Below are positions 1-5,573 of a DNA stretch of 5,692 nt, one piece after another. A program made the translations under genes and the position numbers. Source of the DNA: Pseudomonadota bacterium. Its GTDB lineage: Bacteria; Desulfobacterota; WTBG01; JAGOGO01. How positions within the stretch are numbered: the first letter of the stretch is position 1; every line of letters begins with the position of its first letter. Where the stretch lies: the NCBI GenBank assembly GCA_021160085.1, contig JAGHDE010000065.1:1-5692 (forward strand), written 5' to 3'. Below the pieces are notes generated by a model. That model was not told where the DNA came from. It did not search any database and was given only the letters and a program-made list of their open reading frames with translations.

Positions 1-94
1 AGAGGTCTGTGCTTTATAAAACTTTTTTTATTTGGAAACGTAAGACGAAATTTGCCAAATATCTTTTAATGTAAAGAAAGGAAGAACTATTACC
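1..94 (+). promoter_or_regulatory. Leader of the AIM24-family gene with weak promoter signals
   Basis: A/T-rich leader. TATAAA at 15-20 could be a -10 box whose -35 lies outside the window. A 7-bp inverted repeat, TATTTGG (29-35) and CCAAATA (55-61), separated by 19 nt, would lie in the 5' untranslated RNA or act as an operator. A Shine-Dalgarno-like AAGGA is at 78-82. None of these is strong alone; the assignment rests on position and composition. Confidence 0.25.
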
Positions 95-868
95 ATGGCT
101 GACGTGATTGACTATAAGATATATGGAGACGATATGCAGCTCGTGGAGGTAGAATTGGATCCCGGGGAAGGGGTGAGGGCTGAGGCTGGAGCCATGATGT
201 ATATGGAAGAGGGAATCGAAATGCAGACCTCTACCGGAGGTGGTTTGTTTAAAGGGTTTAAACGAATGATCACCGGCGAAAGCTTTTTCATTACAACGTT
301 TCTTTTCAATGGAAAGGGAAAAGGACATGTCGCCTTTGGTGCTCCTTATCCGGGGAAAATAATTCCTCTTGATCTGGAAAAATTCGGAGGAAAGTTTTTA
401 TGTCAGAAAGATGCTTTTTTGTGCGCCGCCCAGGGGATTGAAATAGAAGTGGCATTTACAAAAAAGATTGGAGCCGGGCTCTTTGGCGGTGAGGGTTTTA
501 TCTTACAGAGGCTCGAAGGTGATGGCAGGGCTTTTATTCATGCGGGAGGAACGATTATAAAAAAAGTGCTTCAGCCCGGAGAGACCCTGCGAGTTGACAC
601 GGGATGTCTGGTCGCTTTTGCTACTTCGGTAAGCTATGATATTCAGTTTGTGGGAGGGTTTAAAAATTCTCTTTTTGGTGGAGAGGGGTTGTTCCTGGCG
701 AAGATGACGGGGCCGGGGCTTGTTTACCTGCAGAGTCTCCCTTTCTCCCGTTTGGCTGATCGTATTTTTGCCGCATCGCGGTTTCAACAACGAGGAGAAC
801 AGAAAGGAATAGGCGGGATTGGGGGTGGCCTTTTAGGTGGAATTTTGGGCGGCGATCGTAATTATTAA
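95..868 (+). CDS. AIM24 / TIGR00266-family protein
   Basis: A 257-residue protein of the AIM24 (TIGR00266) family. These are small beta-rich proteins, common in bacteria, whose biochemical role is not settled; the family is named after a yeast mitochondrial inner-membrane biogenesis factor. Visible hallmarks are the early acidic segment ending in EAGAMMYMEEG (residues 30-40) and three glycine/aromatic turns: GLFKGFKRMITGESFF (50-65), GLFGGEGFILQRL (128-140) and SLFGGEGLFLAKM (192-204). They fit the repeated beta-sheet lobes of the family. The C-terminus is a glycine-rich tail (about 238-254, GIGGIGGGLLGGILGG), typical of many members. There is no signal peptide or clear transmembrane helix, so it is probably cytoplasmic or peripheral. 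The ATG at 95 is preceded by an AAGGA-like site at 78-82, about 12 nt away, which is rather long. It stands alone on the plus strand and converges on the toxin gene. Family assignment is secure; function is unknown. Confidence 0.9.
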   Translation: MADVIDYKIYGDDMQLVEVELDPGEGVRAEAGAMMYMEEGIEMQTSTGGGLFKGFKRMITGESFFITTFLFNGKGKGHVAFGAPYPGKIIPLDLEKFGGKFLCQKDAFLCAAQGIEIEVAFTKKIGAGLFGGEGFILQRLEGDGRAFIHAGGTIIKKVLQPGETLRVDTGCLVAFATSVSYDIQFVGGFKNSLFGGEGLFLAKMTGPGLVYLQSLPFSRLADRIFAASRFQQRGEQKGIGGIGGGLLGGILGGDRNY

Positions 869-878
869 GGAAAGCTTA

Positions 879-895
879 CTCTGCCTTACGCAGAG
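879..895. terminator. Small hairpin between convergent genes (possible weak terminator)
   Basis: A perfect 6-bp stem, CTCTGC (879-884) and GCAGAG (890-895), with a 5-nt loop CTTAC, fills most of the 29-nt gap between the stop of the AIM24-family gene (868) and the stop of the toxin gene (898). The position suits a bidirectional terminator. The stem is short and there is no T-run on either side, so intrinsic termination is doubtful. Confidence 0.3.
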
Positions 896-897
896 GG

Positions 898-1305
898 CTA
901 TGAAAAGATTACAAGGTCGAGACCGGGAATATCTATGAAGTCTTTTTCATTTCTGGTCAACAACTTAAGTCCGTTTTGAATTGACTGACTTGCTAACCAC
1001 AAATCCTGAACACGATATTTATGGTCTTTGCCTTCTCGCCGGAGGCTCGCAGCAAGCCTGCCAAATACATCGCCGGTCTTTTCGTCAATGACAACAAAAG
1101 GTTTTTTTCGAAGCCGATCAAGCGCGGCCATACGTTTCTGACGGATGCGTTCGTTCTTTGCCATTTCTGCGCCAAAGACCAATTCAGCTAAAGTGACAGG
1201 AGAAATAAAAACCGGTTCTTCAGTCGTATACCGGGCTACATCGGCAGGTGAAATAGCCCCTCTTTCCACATCTATCCATATACAGGTATCGATCAAGAAT
1301 CCCAT
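898..1305 (-). CDS. vapC: PIN-domain toxin, VapC-like ribonuclease
   Basis: A 135-residue PIN-domain protein, the normal size for a VapC toxin. VapC proteins are Mg2+-dependent endoribonucleases, often cutting tRNA or the 23S sarcin-ricin loop, and are held inactive by the partner antitoxin. The acidic active-site set is complete: D6 in LIDTCIWID, E41 in TLAEL, D101 in VQDLWLA and D122 in TRNEKDF. The TRN..DF C-terminal motif is classic for the family. The ATG at 1305 lies inside the end of the antitoxin gene (13-nt overlap), so translation is probably coupled; a GGAG is about 11 nt upstream and GGGA lies closer. There is no truncation or frameshift. Its RNA target cannot be read from the sequence, and the symbol denotes the family rather than a proven orthologue. 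Confidence 0.9.
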   Translation of the reverse strand: MGFLIDTCIWIDVERGAISPADVARYTTEEPVFISPVTLAELVFGAEMAKNERIRQKRMAALDRLRKKPFVVIDEKTGDVFGRLAASLRREGKDHKYRVQDLWLASQSIQNGLKLLTRNEKDFIDIPGLDLVIFS

Positions 1306-1556
1306 GGATCCCGTATCTCCTCAGACAATCTTCCGTGGATCCGGACCTCTTCCCGCCAATTCTGGGCAGCATCAGGCGGCAATGTTTGGTAGAGGTCTGC
1401 CATGGCTTCAAGGGCGGTCATGTGGTGCGAACCAGGTATTAATCGAGCAATTTTGTGGTTGTTTCTGATGATAATAATTTCTTCCCCCCCAAATTCCAGC
1501 CTGTCCAATGTTTTTTTTATATTTTTTGCAAATTCCGTTGCTGTCATGGTTCCCAT
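1293..1556 (-). CDS. Phd/YefM-type antitoxin of the PIN toxin
   Basis: An 87-residue antitoxin of the Phd/YefM type. The N-terminal half has the family pattern MTATEFAKNIKKTLDRLEFGGEEIIIIRNNHKIARLIPG: a DNA-binding alpha/beta domain with helix, basic turn, hydrophobic strand and a K-x-A-x-LIP strand end. The C-terminal half (about residues 45-87, rich in E, D and W) should be the flexible arm that wraps the toxin active site. I chose the ATG at 1556 because GGAGG (1563-1567) stands 6 nt upstream; an in-frame ATG at 1547 is the alternative and matches the usual family N-terminus better. The gene precedes and overlaps the toxin by 13 nt, and a palindromic promoter precedes it, so autorepression by the toxin-antitoxin complex is likely. 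Pairing a Phd-type antitoxin with a PIN toxin is common among VapBC-like modules. Confidence 0.85.
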   Translation of the reverse strand: MGTMTATEFAKNIKKTLDRLEFGGEEIIIIRNNHKIARLIPGSHHMTALEAMADLYQTLPPDAAQNWREEVRIHGRLSEEIRDPWDS

Positions 1557-1567
1557 AATGATCCTCC

Positions 1568-1606
1568 ATAATATGATAATCTAATTAAGTCAGATTATCA
1601 TATTAT
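1568..1606. promoter_or_regulatory. Toxin-antitoxin operator: perfect 15-bp inverted repeat
   Basis: ATAATATGATAATCT (1568-1582) and AGATTATCATATTAT (1592-1606) are exact reverse complements, with a 9-nt spacer (1583-1591). The repeat covers the -35/-10 spacer of the antitoxin promoter and ends next to the Shine-Dalgarno site. Phd/YefM antitoxins bind such palindromes as dimers to repress their own operon. The repeat itself is seen directly; the operator role is inferred from family and position. Confidence 0.8.
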
Positions 1607-1612
1607 TGTCAA
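1584..1612 (-). promoter_or_regulatory. Candidate sigma-70 promoter of the toxin-antitoxin operon
   Basis: On the minus strand a consensus -35, TTGACA (1612-1607), is followed after 17 nt by CTTAAT (1589-1584), a 4-of-6 match to the -10 consensus that lacks the conserved second A. Transcription would start near 1577, inside the proximal operator arm, giving a leader of about 20 nt that contains GGAGG. The -35 is convincing; the -10 is less so. Confidence 0.6.
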
Positions 1613-1668
1613 ACAAAAAGACATCAATCTCAGACAACTTTGTTAATTCGATGGATATAGCGACCATT

Positions 1669-2238
1669 TTACCCCTCCAGATTAAATTCTCTTAAGACAG
1701 TGTAGACAGCACCCGAAGGCTTTAGATCGCTTTTGAAGAGGACTACCCGATGAATATTGATTTCACCGAATGCTCGTTCTCTTTCATCGATAAGATAGTT
1801 GATGAGATCCTTCTTTCCCCGGGGAGACTTCACCCGGCCTAATGTGAGGTGTGGTGAAAATTTCCGCTTTTCTTCGTTAAATCCCAGGAAGGATAATTCT
1901 TTCTCAATGCGGTTCTGGAGGGGTGCGATCTGGGCAGTTTTATCTTCAATCCCAATCCAGACCACCCGGGGGTTGCGCAGGGAGGGAAAGGTTCCTACAT
2001 TTTTTACCGCTACTGACCAGGGTTCGTATCCTTTCATTCCATTTTGTATTGCCCGGGCAATGCTATCAATCGCTTTTTCATCAATAGCGCCTAAAAATTT
2101 TAGAGTAAGGTGAATGGAGTTGGGGCGCACCCACTTGACATCAGCAGGAAGATTCTTAAGCTCTTTATGGATTTTTTCTATCCGGGAAATAATATCAGAG
2201 CCAAGCGGGATGGCCACAAAGGAACGTATTTTTTCCAT
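1669..2238 (-). CDS. thpR: RNA 2',3'-cyclic phosphodiesterase (LigT/2H family)
   Basis: A 189-residue member of the 2H phosphoesterase superfamily, the usual length for ThpR/LigT. The enzyme opens 2',3'-cyclic phosphate RNA ends to 2'-phosphate, and in vitro joins tRNA halves through 2'-5' bonds. Both HxTx catalytic motifs are intact: H43-L-T45-L in IHLTLKFLG and H130-L-T132-L in SPHLTLGRVK. The N-terminal RSFVAIPL strand and the VFPSLRNPRVVWIG-type segment (here residues 81-96, GTFPSLRNPRVVWIGI) are also characteristic. It is probably cytosolic. The ATG at 2238 lies 26 nt after the cinA stop and has only a weak upstream Shine-Dalgarno-like CTGAG, so it probably depends on the operon transcript. 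It is the last gene of the housekeeping run; I see no intrinsic terminator in the 112 nt before the antitoxin. Confidence 0.93.
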   Translation of the reverse strand: MEKIRSFVAIPLGSDIISRIEKIHKELKNLPADVKWVRPNSIHLTLKFLGAIDEKAIDSIARAIQNGMKGYEPWSVAVKNVGTFPSLRNPRVVWIGIEDKTAQIAPLQNRIEKELSFLGFNEEKRKFSPHLTLGRVKSPRGKKDLINYLIDERERAFGEINIHRVVLFKSDLKPSGAVYTVLREFNLEG

Positions 2239-2264
2239 GATAATTTAACGGCTCAGCTAATTAA

Positions 2265-3515
2265 CTATATTTTTTGAAGAAGGTATTTTCTCACCCGGTT
2301 CAAGGCAACCTGGGAGGTTAGCTGCTTAATCTGGAGCCGGTCTCCGGAAAAATGGTATGATTTGGTCCAGGTTTCATTTCCATCGGTAAGAGATATGAAG
2401 ACCGTGCCTACCGGTTTATCCGGACTGCCCCCGCCGGGACCGGCAATACCGGTGGTGGAAAGTCCGATGGTTGTGCCGGCTAAATTCTTTACCCCCTGGG
2501 CCATAAACTGTGCGGTGGGCTCACTTACCGCACCGTGCGCGGTAATTATATCCTCAGGCACATTCAGCAAATCAACCTTAGCCTTGTTGCTATACGTTAC
2601 CACTATCTGATCTACATAATCAGAACTTCCCGGGACATTGGTCAGCCGGTGGCCGATCAGGCCACCAGTGCAGGACTCAGCCACCGCAATGGTAGCATTG
2701 GCCTCTCGGAGAAGCTTACCCACCACCTCTTCCATGGTTTTACCATCAACGCCGAAAATATACGGATCCAGCCGTTTTCCGGTTTCTTTTTCCCAATAAA
2801 GCAGCTTTTCGTCAGCTTCCTGACTGCTGGAGGAATGAACTGTTATCCGGATTTCGATTTCAGGAAAATGGGGAAGAAAAGAGATCTGCACATCTTCGTG
2901 TTGGGGGGGGAGATCTTTCAACAATTCATCGGCACGGGATTCAGTAATTCCGAAAACCATCAAGGTGCGAGCCCGGTAATGAAGCCGGCCTTTCCTTTCT
3001 TTTTCCAGCCGGGGGAAAATGGTTCCCTCTACCATTGCTTCCATTTCCCGGGGAACCCCAGGTAAAAAGAAGAGCAGACGATTTGCTTCTTTTATGAGGT
3101 AGCCGTAAGCGCTTCCGATGGGGTTAGGGATAAGCTCTGCCCCTTCAGGAATATATGCTTGCTTTTTCTGAGCATCGGTCATCTCTACACCCAAAGAACA
3201 CATCAGGTTTTTAATATGTTTTAAGGCTTCCTGATAAAGTTGCAACGTTCTTCCCAAAAAACGGGCCGCTGCTTCAGTGGTGATGTCGTCACTGGTAGGG
3301 CCTAACCCCCCGGTTACCAGAATAACCTCTGTTCTTTTCATGCTTTCCCGGAGGGCCTGGGCAACTGAAGATGCATCATCTCCCACGCTTACGAGCCGTT
3401 GCACGGGAATCCCCCGGCTTTGAAGACGTTCTGCCAGAAAGGATCCATTGGTATCAATTTGAACTCCGCTAATTAATTCATTACCGATGGTGATGATTTC
3501 AGCTCTTAAATCCAA
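2265..3515 (-). CDS. cinA: CinA: NMN deamidase / nucleotide pyrophosphatase
   Basis: A full-length, 416-residue CinA. Residues about 4-170 form the MoCF-like domain (COG1058; ADP-ribose/NAD-linked pyrophosphatase activity in studied members), with AEIITIGNELISG (5-17), TGGLGPTSDD (68-77) and FFLPGVPREM (149-158). A KH-like linker covers about 180-255. Residues about 258-413 are the PncC-type NMN deamidase domain, with the serine motif AESCTGG (279-285, S281 the likely nucleophile), GAVSEPTA (328-335) and TGIAGPGGGSPDKPVGTV (355-372). It should recycle NMN to nicotinate mononucleotide in the cytosol. The start is TTG at 3515: no ATG is near, the protein then begins like other CinAs, and AGGG lies about 10 nt upstream. 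It overlaps the end of pgpA by 10 nt, so translation is probably coupled. An 8-C run lies in codons for L202-Q205. Confidence 0.95.
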   Translation of the reverse strand: MDLRAEIITIGNELISGVQIDTNGSFLAERLQSRGIPVQRLVSVGDDASSVAQALRESMKRTEVILVTGGLGPTSDDITTEAAARFLGRTLQLYQEALKHIKNLMCSLGVEMTDAQKKQAYIPEGAELIPNPIGSAYGYLIKEANRLLFFLPGVPREMEAMVEGTIFPRLEKERKGRLHYRARTLMVFGITESRADELLKDLPPQHEDVQISFLPHFPEIEIRITVHSSSSQEADEKLLYWEKETGKRLDPYIFGVDGKTMEEVVGKLLREANATIAVAESCTGGLIGHRLTNVPGSSDYVDQIVVTYSNKAKVDLLNVPEDIITAHGAVSEPTAQFMAQGVKNLAGTTIGLSTTGIAGPGGGSPDKPVGTVFISLTDGNETWTKSYHFSGDRLQIKQLTSQVALNRVRKYLLQKI

Positions 3516-3979
3516 TGAAGCAATCCCTGGAGAATTATATTGGCATAAATTCCGGCGGCAACATCATCGAGGACTATTCCCCATCCGCCGGGAAGCTTTT
3601 TATCAATAGAACGAATGGGAAATGGTTTTATGATATCGAAAAAACGGAAAAGAAAGAATCCTGCCCCTACATTAAACCAGCTCCAGGGAATCAATGCCAT
3701 CGTAACCAGAAAGCCAGCTATTTCATCAATAACAATGAGAGGAGAATCTTTTTTCTGAAATATTTCTTCTGCTCCTTCCGCGATCCGGGCAGAAAGAAAG
3801 ATAAAGGCTAAAACAGTGATGAGATAAAGGAGATGAGGAAATTGGGAAAAGCACCAAAAAAAGCCGATTCCTACTACTGTTCCGGCTGTTCCCGGAGCAA
3901 CCGGGCAATAACCGCTGTAAAACCCAGTACCCAAGAAAACAAAAAAAGAACGGTATCGATTATCATTGCGCATCTTCAT
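3506..3979 (-). CDS. pgpA: Phosphatidylglycerophosphatase A
   Basis: A 157-residue PgpA-type integral membrane phosphatase, converting phosphatidylglycerophosphate to phosphatidylglycerol at the inner membrane. Family motifs run in order: FLGTGFYSGYCPVAPGTAGT (15-34), KKDSPLIVIDEIAG (76-89, with acidic D78, D85 and E86), FRFFDIIKPFPI (111-122) and GGWGIVLDDVAAGIYAN (131-147, D138-D139). Hydrophobic segments at about 33-64, 84-112 and 138-155 fit the multi-pass topology. The reading frame is open upstream to a TTG at 4033, but I prefer the ATG at 3979: the extra 18 residues (QSKIAGDRDQLSGF...) are encoded by a short repeat and match no PgpA N-terminus. An AGGG within the repeat stands about 12 nt before the ATG. 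The stop overlaps the cinA start. Confidence 0.92.
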   Translation of the reverse strand: MKMRNDNRYRSFFVFLGTGFYSGYCPVAPGTAGTVVGIGFFWCFSQFPHLLYLITVLAFIFLSARIAEGAEEIFQKKDSPLIVIDEIAGFLVTMALIPWSWFNVGAGFFLFRFFDIIKPFPIRSIDKKLPGGWGIVLDDVAAGIYANIILQGLLHWI

Positions 3980-3986
3980 TTTTTTA

Positions 3987-4017
3987 CTGAACCCTGACAA
4001 CTGATCCCTGTCCCCTG
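3987..4017. repeat. Degenerate 14-nt tandem repeat between the DHS-like gene and pgpA
   Basis: Two adjacent units, CTGAACCCTGACAA (3987-4000) and CTGATCCCTGTCCC (4001-4014), agree at 10 of 14 positions, and a third CTG follows. The core is CTGA-N-CCCTG. It sits in the only appreciable gap (43 nt) inside the operon. Minisatellite-like tracts of this composition occur between genes in several anaerobic bacteria, from memory. On the minus strand it supplies the AGGG that may serve pgpA as ribosome binding site. Confidence 0.6.
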
Positions 4018-4022
4018 CTATT

Positions 4023-4970
4023 TTAGATTGCAAGTCTTTCTAATATCCCGGCGGCCAAAAGAGGGATCATAATCTCGTGGTGTCCCACCAGATTATAGCC
4101 TTTTCCGCCTCTCCGGGTGGGACGAGTCACCACATTTGCAAGCGGGCGGTAGTGCCGGATAAAATCCATGTTTACCGTGGTAAAATGGTCCACCAGGTAT
4201 CCTTTATTGCGGACGAGGGTAAGGGCTTTAAGAAAGACCTCCGGTAATATTACGGCTGACCCTACATTAAGATAGACCCCTCCCTCCAGAGTGGATACCA
4301 GCGTGGAAAACTGCCGAAAATCCCGGTGAGTGGCCTCTCCCCAGGCTGCGGGCTTGAAGCTGGGATGGAGATGAACAATATCAGTACCGAAGGCTACATG
4401 AATCGTTACGGGAATATCCAGTCTGGCTGCCTGGGCCACTATGCTCATATCGTAATGAGGGAGTTTGTTCCGGAGTATTTTCTCACCGATTGAACGGCCG
4501 ATGCCCCATCCACATTCTATTCCTTCCGCAACCGCATTGTTGATAAGCGTTGCCGTTTCTTCAGACATCCCGAATTTTCCGAGATCGAGTTCTGTTTCCA
4601 CATCCTCGGATGTTTTGCCTTCCAGGGCAACTTCCGCATCATGGATAGCTCCGGCTCCGTTCATAGCAATTCCGCTTATTACTTTTTCTTCCATGAGCTG
4701 GATTATAATTGGAGAAAGCCCTACCTTAATTACATGGGCTCCCATTCCCACTATAACTGTTTTTTCTTCCTGTTTGGCTCTGGCAATATGATCAATGACT
4801 TCGTGCAGGTCTTTGGACCCAAGGATTTTTGGCAGGCTGTTAAGAAATTCAGCCACACTTTTTCCGGGAGAGTATTTTTGGCCGAAAAGATCTATGGTTC
4901 CCTTGCTCTTTCTTTCTTTAAGAGAGACGGTTTTTATTCCTTCTAATGAGAGGGGCTTGAACTTTTCCAT
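4023..4970 (-). CDS. Deoxyhypusine synthase-like protein, function unknown
   Basis: A 315-residue protein that looks like a bacterial relative of deoxyhypusine synthase (DHS, PF01916). From memory, three blocks align with DHS: VIVGMGAHVIKVGLSPIIIQLM (72-93) with the GYTSNLISSG-type NAD-binding strand; ISGIAMNGAGAIHDAEVAL (98-116) with the TTAGGVEEDLIK region; and SIVAQAARLDIPVTIHVAFGTD (176-197) with the IPVFCPALTDGS region. A fourth block, GGVYLNVGSAVILPEVFLKAL (230-250), matches GGGVxKHHI, but leucine 242 occupies the place of the catalytic lysine and PE replaces HH. It keeps a Rossmann-like NAD fold but is unlikely to make deoxyhypusine, and bacteria generally lack that modification. The C-terminus (RPTRRGGKGYNLVGHHEIMIPLL, 283-305) is specific to this group. 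The start ATG overlaps the gmhA stop (TAATG), implying tight coupling. The true reaction is unknown. Confidence 0.75.
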   Translation of the reverse strand: MEKFKPLSLEGIKTVSLKERKSKGTIDLFGQKYSPGKSVAEFLNSLPKILGSKDLHEVIDHIARAKQEEKTVIVGMGAHVIKVGLSPIIIQLMEEKVISGIAMNGAGAIHDAEVALEGKTSEDVETELDLGKFGMSEETATLINNAVAEGIECGWGIGRSIGEKILRNKLPHYDMSIVAQAARLDIPVTIHVAFGTDIVHLHPSFKPAAWGEATHRDFRQFSTLVSTLEGGVYLNVGSAVILPEVFLKALTLVRNKGYLVDHFTTVNMDFIRHYRPLANVVTRPTRRGGKGYNLVGHHEIMIPLLAAGILERLAI

Positions 4971-5536
4971 TATTTCGCCATTCTTTTTTCCACGAATTCA
5001 CAGATAACGTGGGCCAGGGTAAGGTGGGTTTCCTGAATGCGAGGAGTAATCTCGCAGTTAACATTAAAGTTATAATCTACAAGAGAAGCTATCTCTCCCC
5101 CGTCTTTGCCGGTGAAGCCCAGAGTTGTGAGTCCTATCTTCCGGGAAGCTTCGAAGGCACGAACAATATTGCGAGATTTACCCGAAGTGGTTATTCCCCA
5201 CGCAATATCTCCCCTTTTTCCGAGAGCGGTGATTTGCTTGGAGAAAATGTCGTCGAAGCTGAAGTCATTGCTTATGCTTGTTATAATAGATGTATCGGTA
5301 GTGAGTGCCAGGGCCGGCAAAGGATTTCGATCCAGCAGATAGCGGTTGACAAATTCAGCGGCAATGTGCTGAGCATCGGCGGCGCTTCCACCATTGCCAA
5401 AAATCAAGATTTTTTTGCCCGTCTGGAGAATATTAACAATAACATCCACAATTTCTTCAATCCGGGCTGCATTATCCTCGGCAAACTTAATTTTTATCTC
5501 AGCGCTTTTTCTAAATATATTTATTATTTCATTCAT
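4970..5536 (-). CDS. gmhA: Phosphoheptose isomerase (SIS domain)
   Basis: A 188-residue SIS-domain protein, the usual size of GmhA, which converts sedoheptulose 7-phosphate to D-glycero-D-manno-heptose 7-phosphate, the first step of ADP-heptose synthesis for LPS core or S-layer glycans. The signature elements are IFGNGGSAADAQHIAAEFVNRY (45-66), SNDFSFDDIFSKQ (89-101), GDIAWGITTSGKSRNIV (109-125), FTGKDGG (141-147) and RIQETHLTLAHVICEFVE (166-183). The zinc ligands of E. coli GmhA (H61, E65, Q172, H180) correspond to H57, E61, Q168 and H176. These ligands argue against the related DnaA-binding SIS protein DiaA. The ATG at 5536 has no Shine-Dalgarno sequence: the preceding 20 nt are almost all T and A. 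It is the first gene of the operon and its stop overlaps the next start. Confidence 0.9.
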   Translation of the reverse strand: MNEIINIFRKSAEIKIKFAEDNAARIEEIVDVIVNILQTGKKILIFGNGGSAADAQHIAAEFVNRYLLDRNPLPALALTTDTSIITSISNDFSFDDIFSKQITALGKRGDIAWGITTSGKSRNIVRAFEASRKIGLTTLGFTGKDGGEIASLVDYNFNVNCEITPRIQETHLTLAHVICEFVEKRMAK

Positions 5537-5544
5537 AACAAAAA

Positions 5545-5573
5545 AGAATAAAGAATCTTAGCGGACAAATCAA
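5545..5573 (-). promoter_or_regulatory. Candidate promoter of the gmhA operon
   Basis: Reading the minus strand, TTGATT (5573-5568) and TATTCT (5550-5545) each match the sigma-70 consensus at 4 of 6 positions and are exactly 17 nt apart. The expected start of transcription is at about 5537-5540, directly before the gmhA ATG at 5536. It is the best-placed promoter for the five-gene run. No experimental support is available. Confidence 0.5.

Noticed and set aside
1613..1668. Intrinsic terminator after thpR (T-rich run on the minus strand at about 1613-1620)
   Set aside because: No stable stem precedes the T-run; only 3-bp complementarities were found.
2535..3065. A 176-codon open frame on the plus strand within cinA
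   Set aside because: Antisense shadow of a complete CinA; the translation is a low-complexity mix of H, F and S residues without recognisable motifs.
3987..4017. CRISPR-like repeat
   Set aside because: Only two adjacent 14-nt units without spacers, 10 of 14 positions matching, and no cas genes nearby.
3980..4033. N-terminal extension of pgpA from a TTG at 4033
   Set aside because: The added residues come from a degenerate repeat and overlap the DHS-like stop region; the family N-terminus fits the ATG at 3979.
4465..4946. Overlapping plus-strand open frames within the DHS-like gene
   Set aside because: Antisense shadows of a gene that has recognisable fold blocks and is coupled to gmhA.
4970..5536. 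DiaA (DnaA-associating SIS protein) instead of GmhA
   Set aside because: Q168 and H176 complete the zinc site with H57 and E61, which fits the isomerase; DiaA lacks the final histidine as I recall its sequence.
5009..5551. A 180-codon open frame on the plus strand across the gmhA region
   Set aside because: It is antisense to a gene with all GmhA motifs and zinc ligands, its translation shows no family features, and there is no suitable ribosome binding site.
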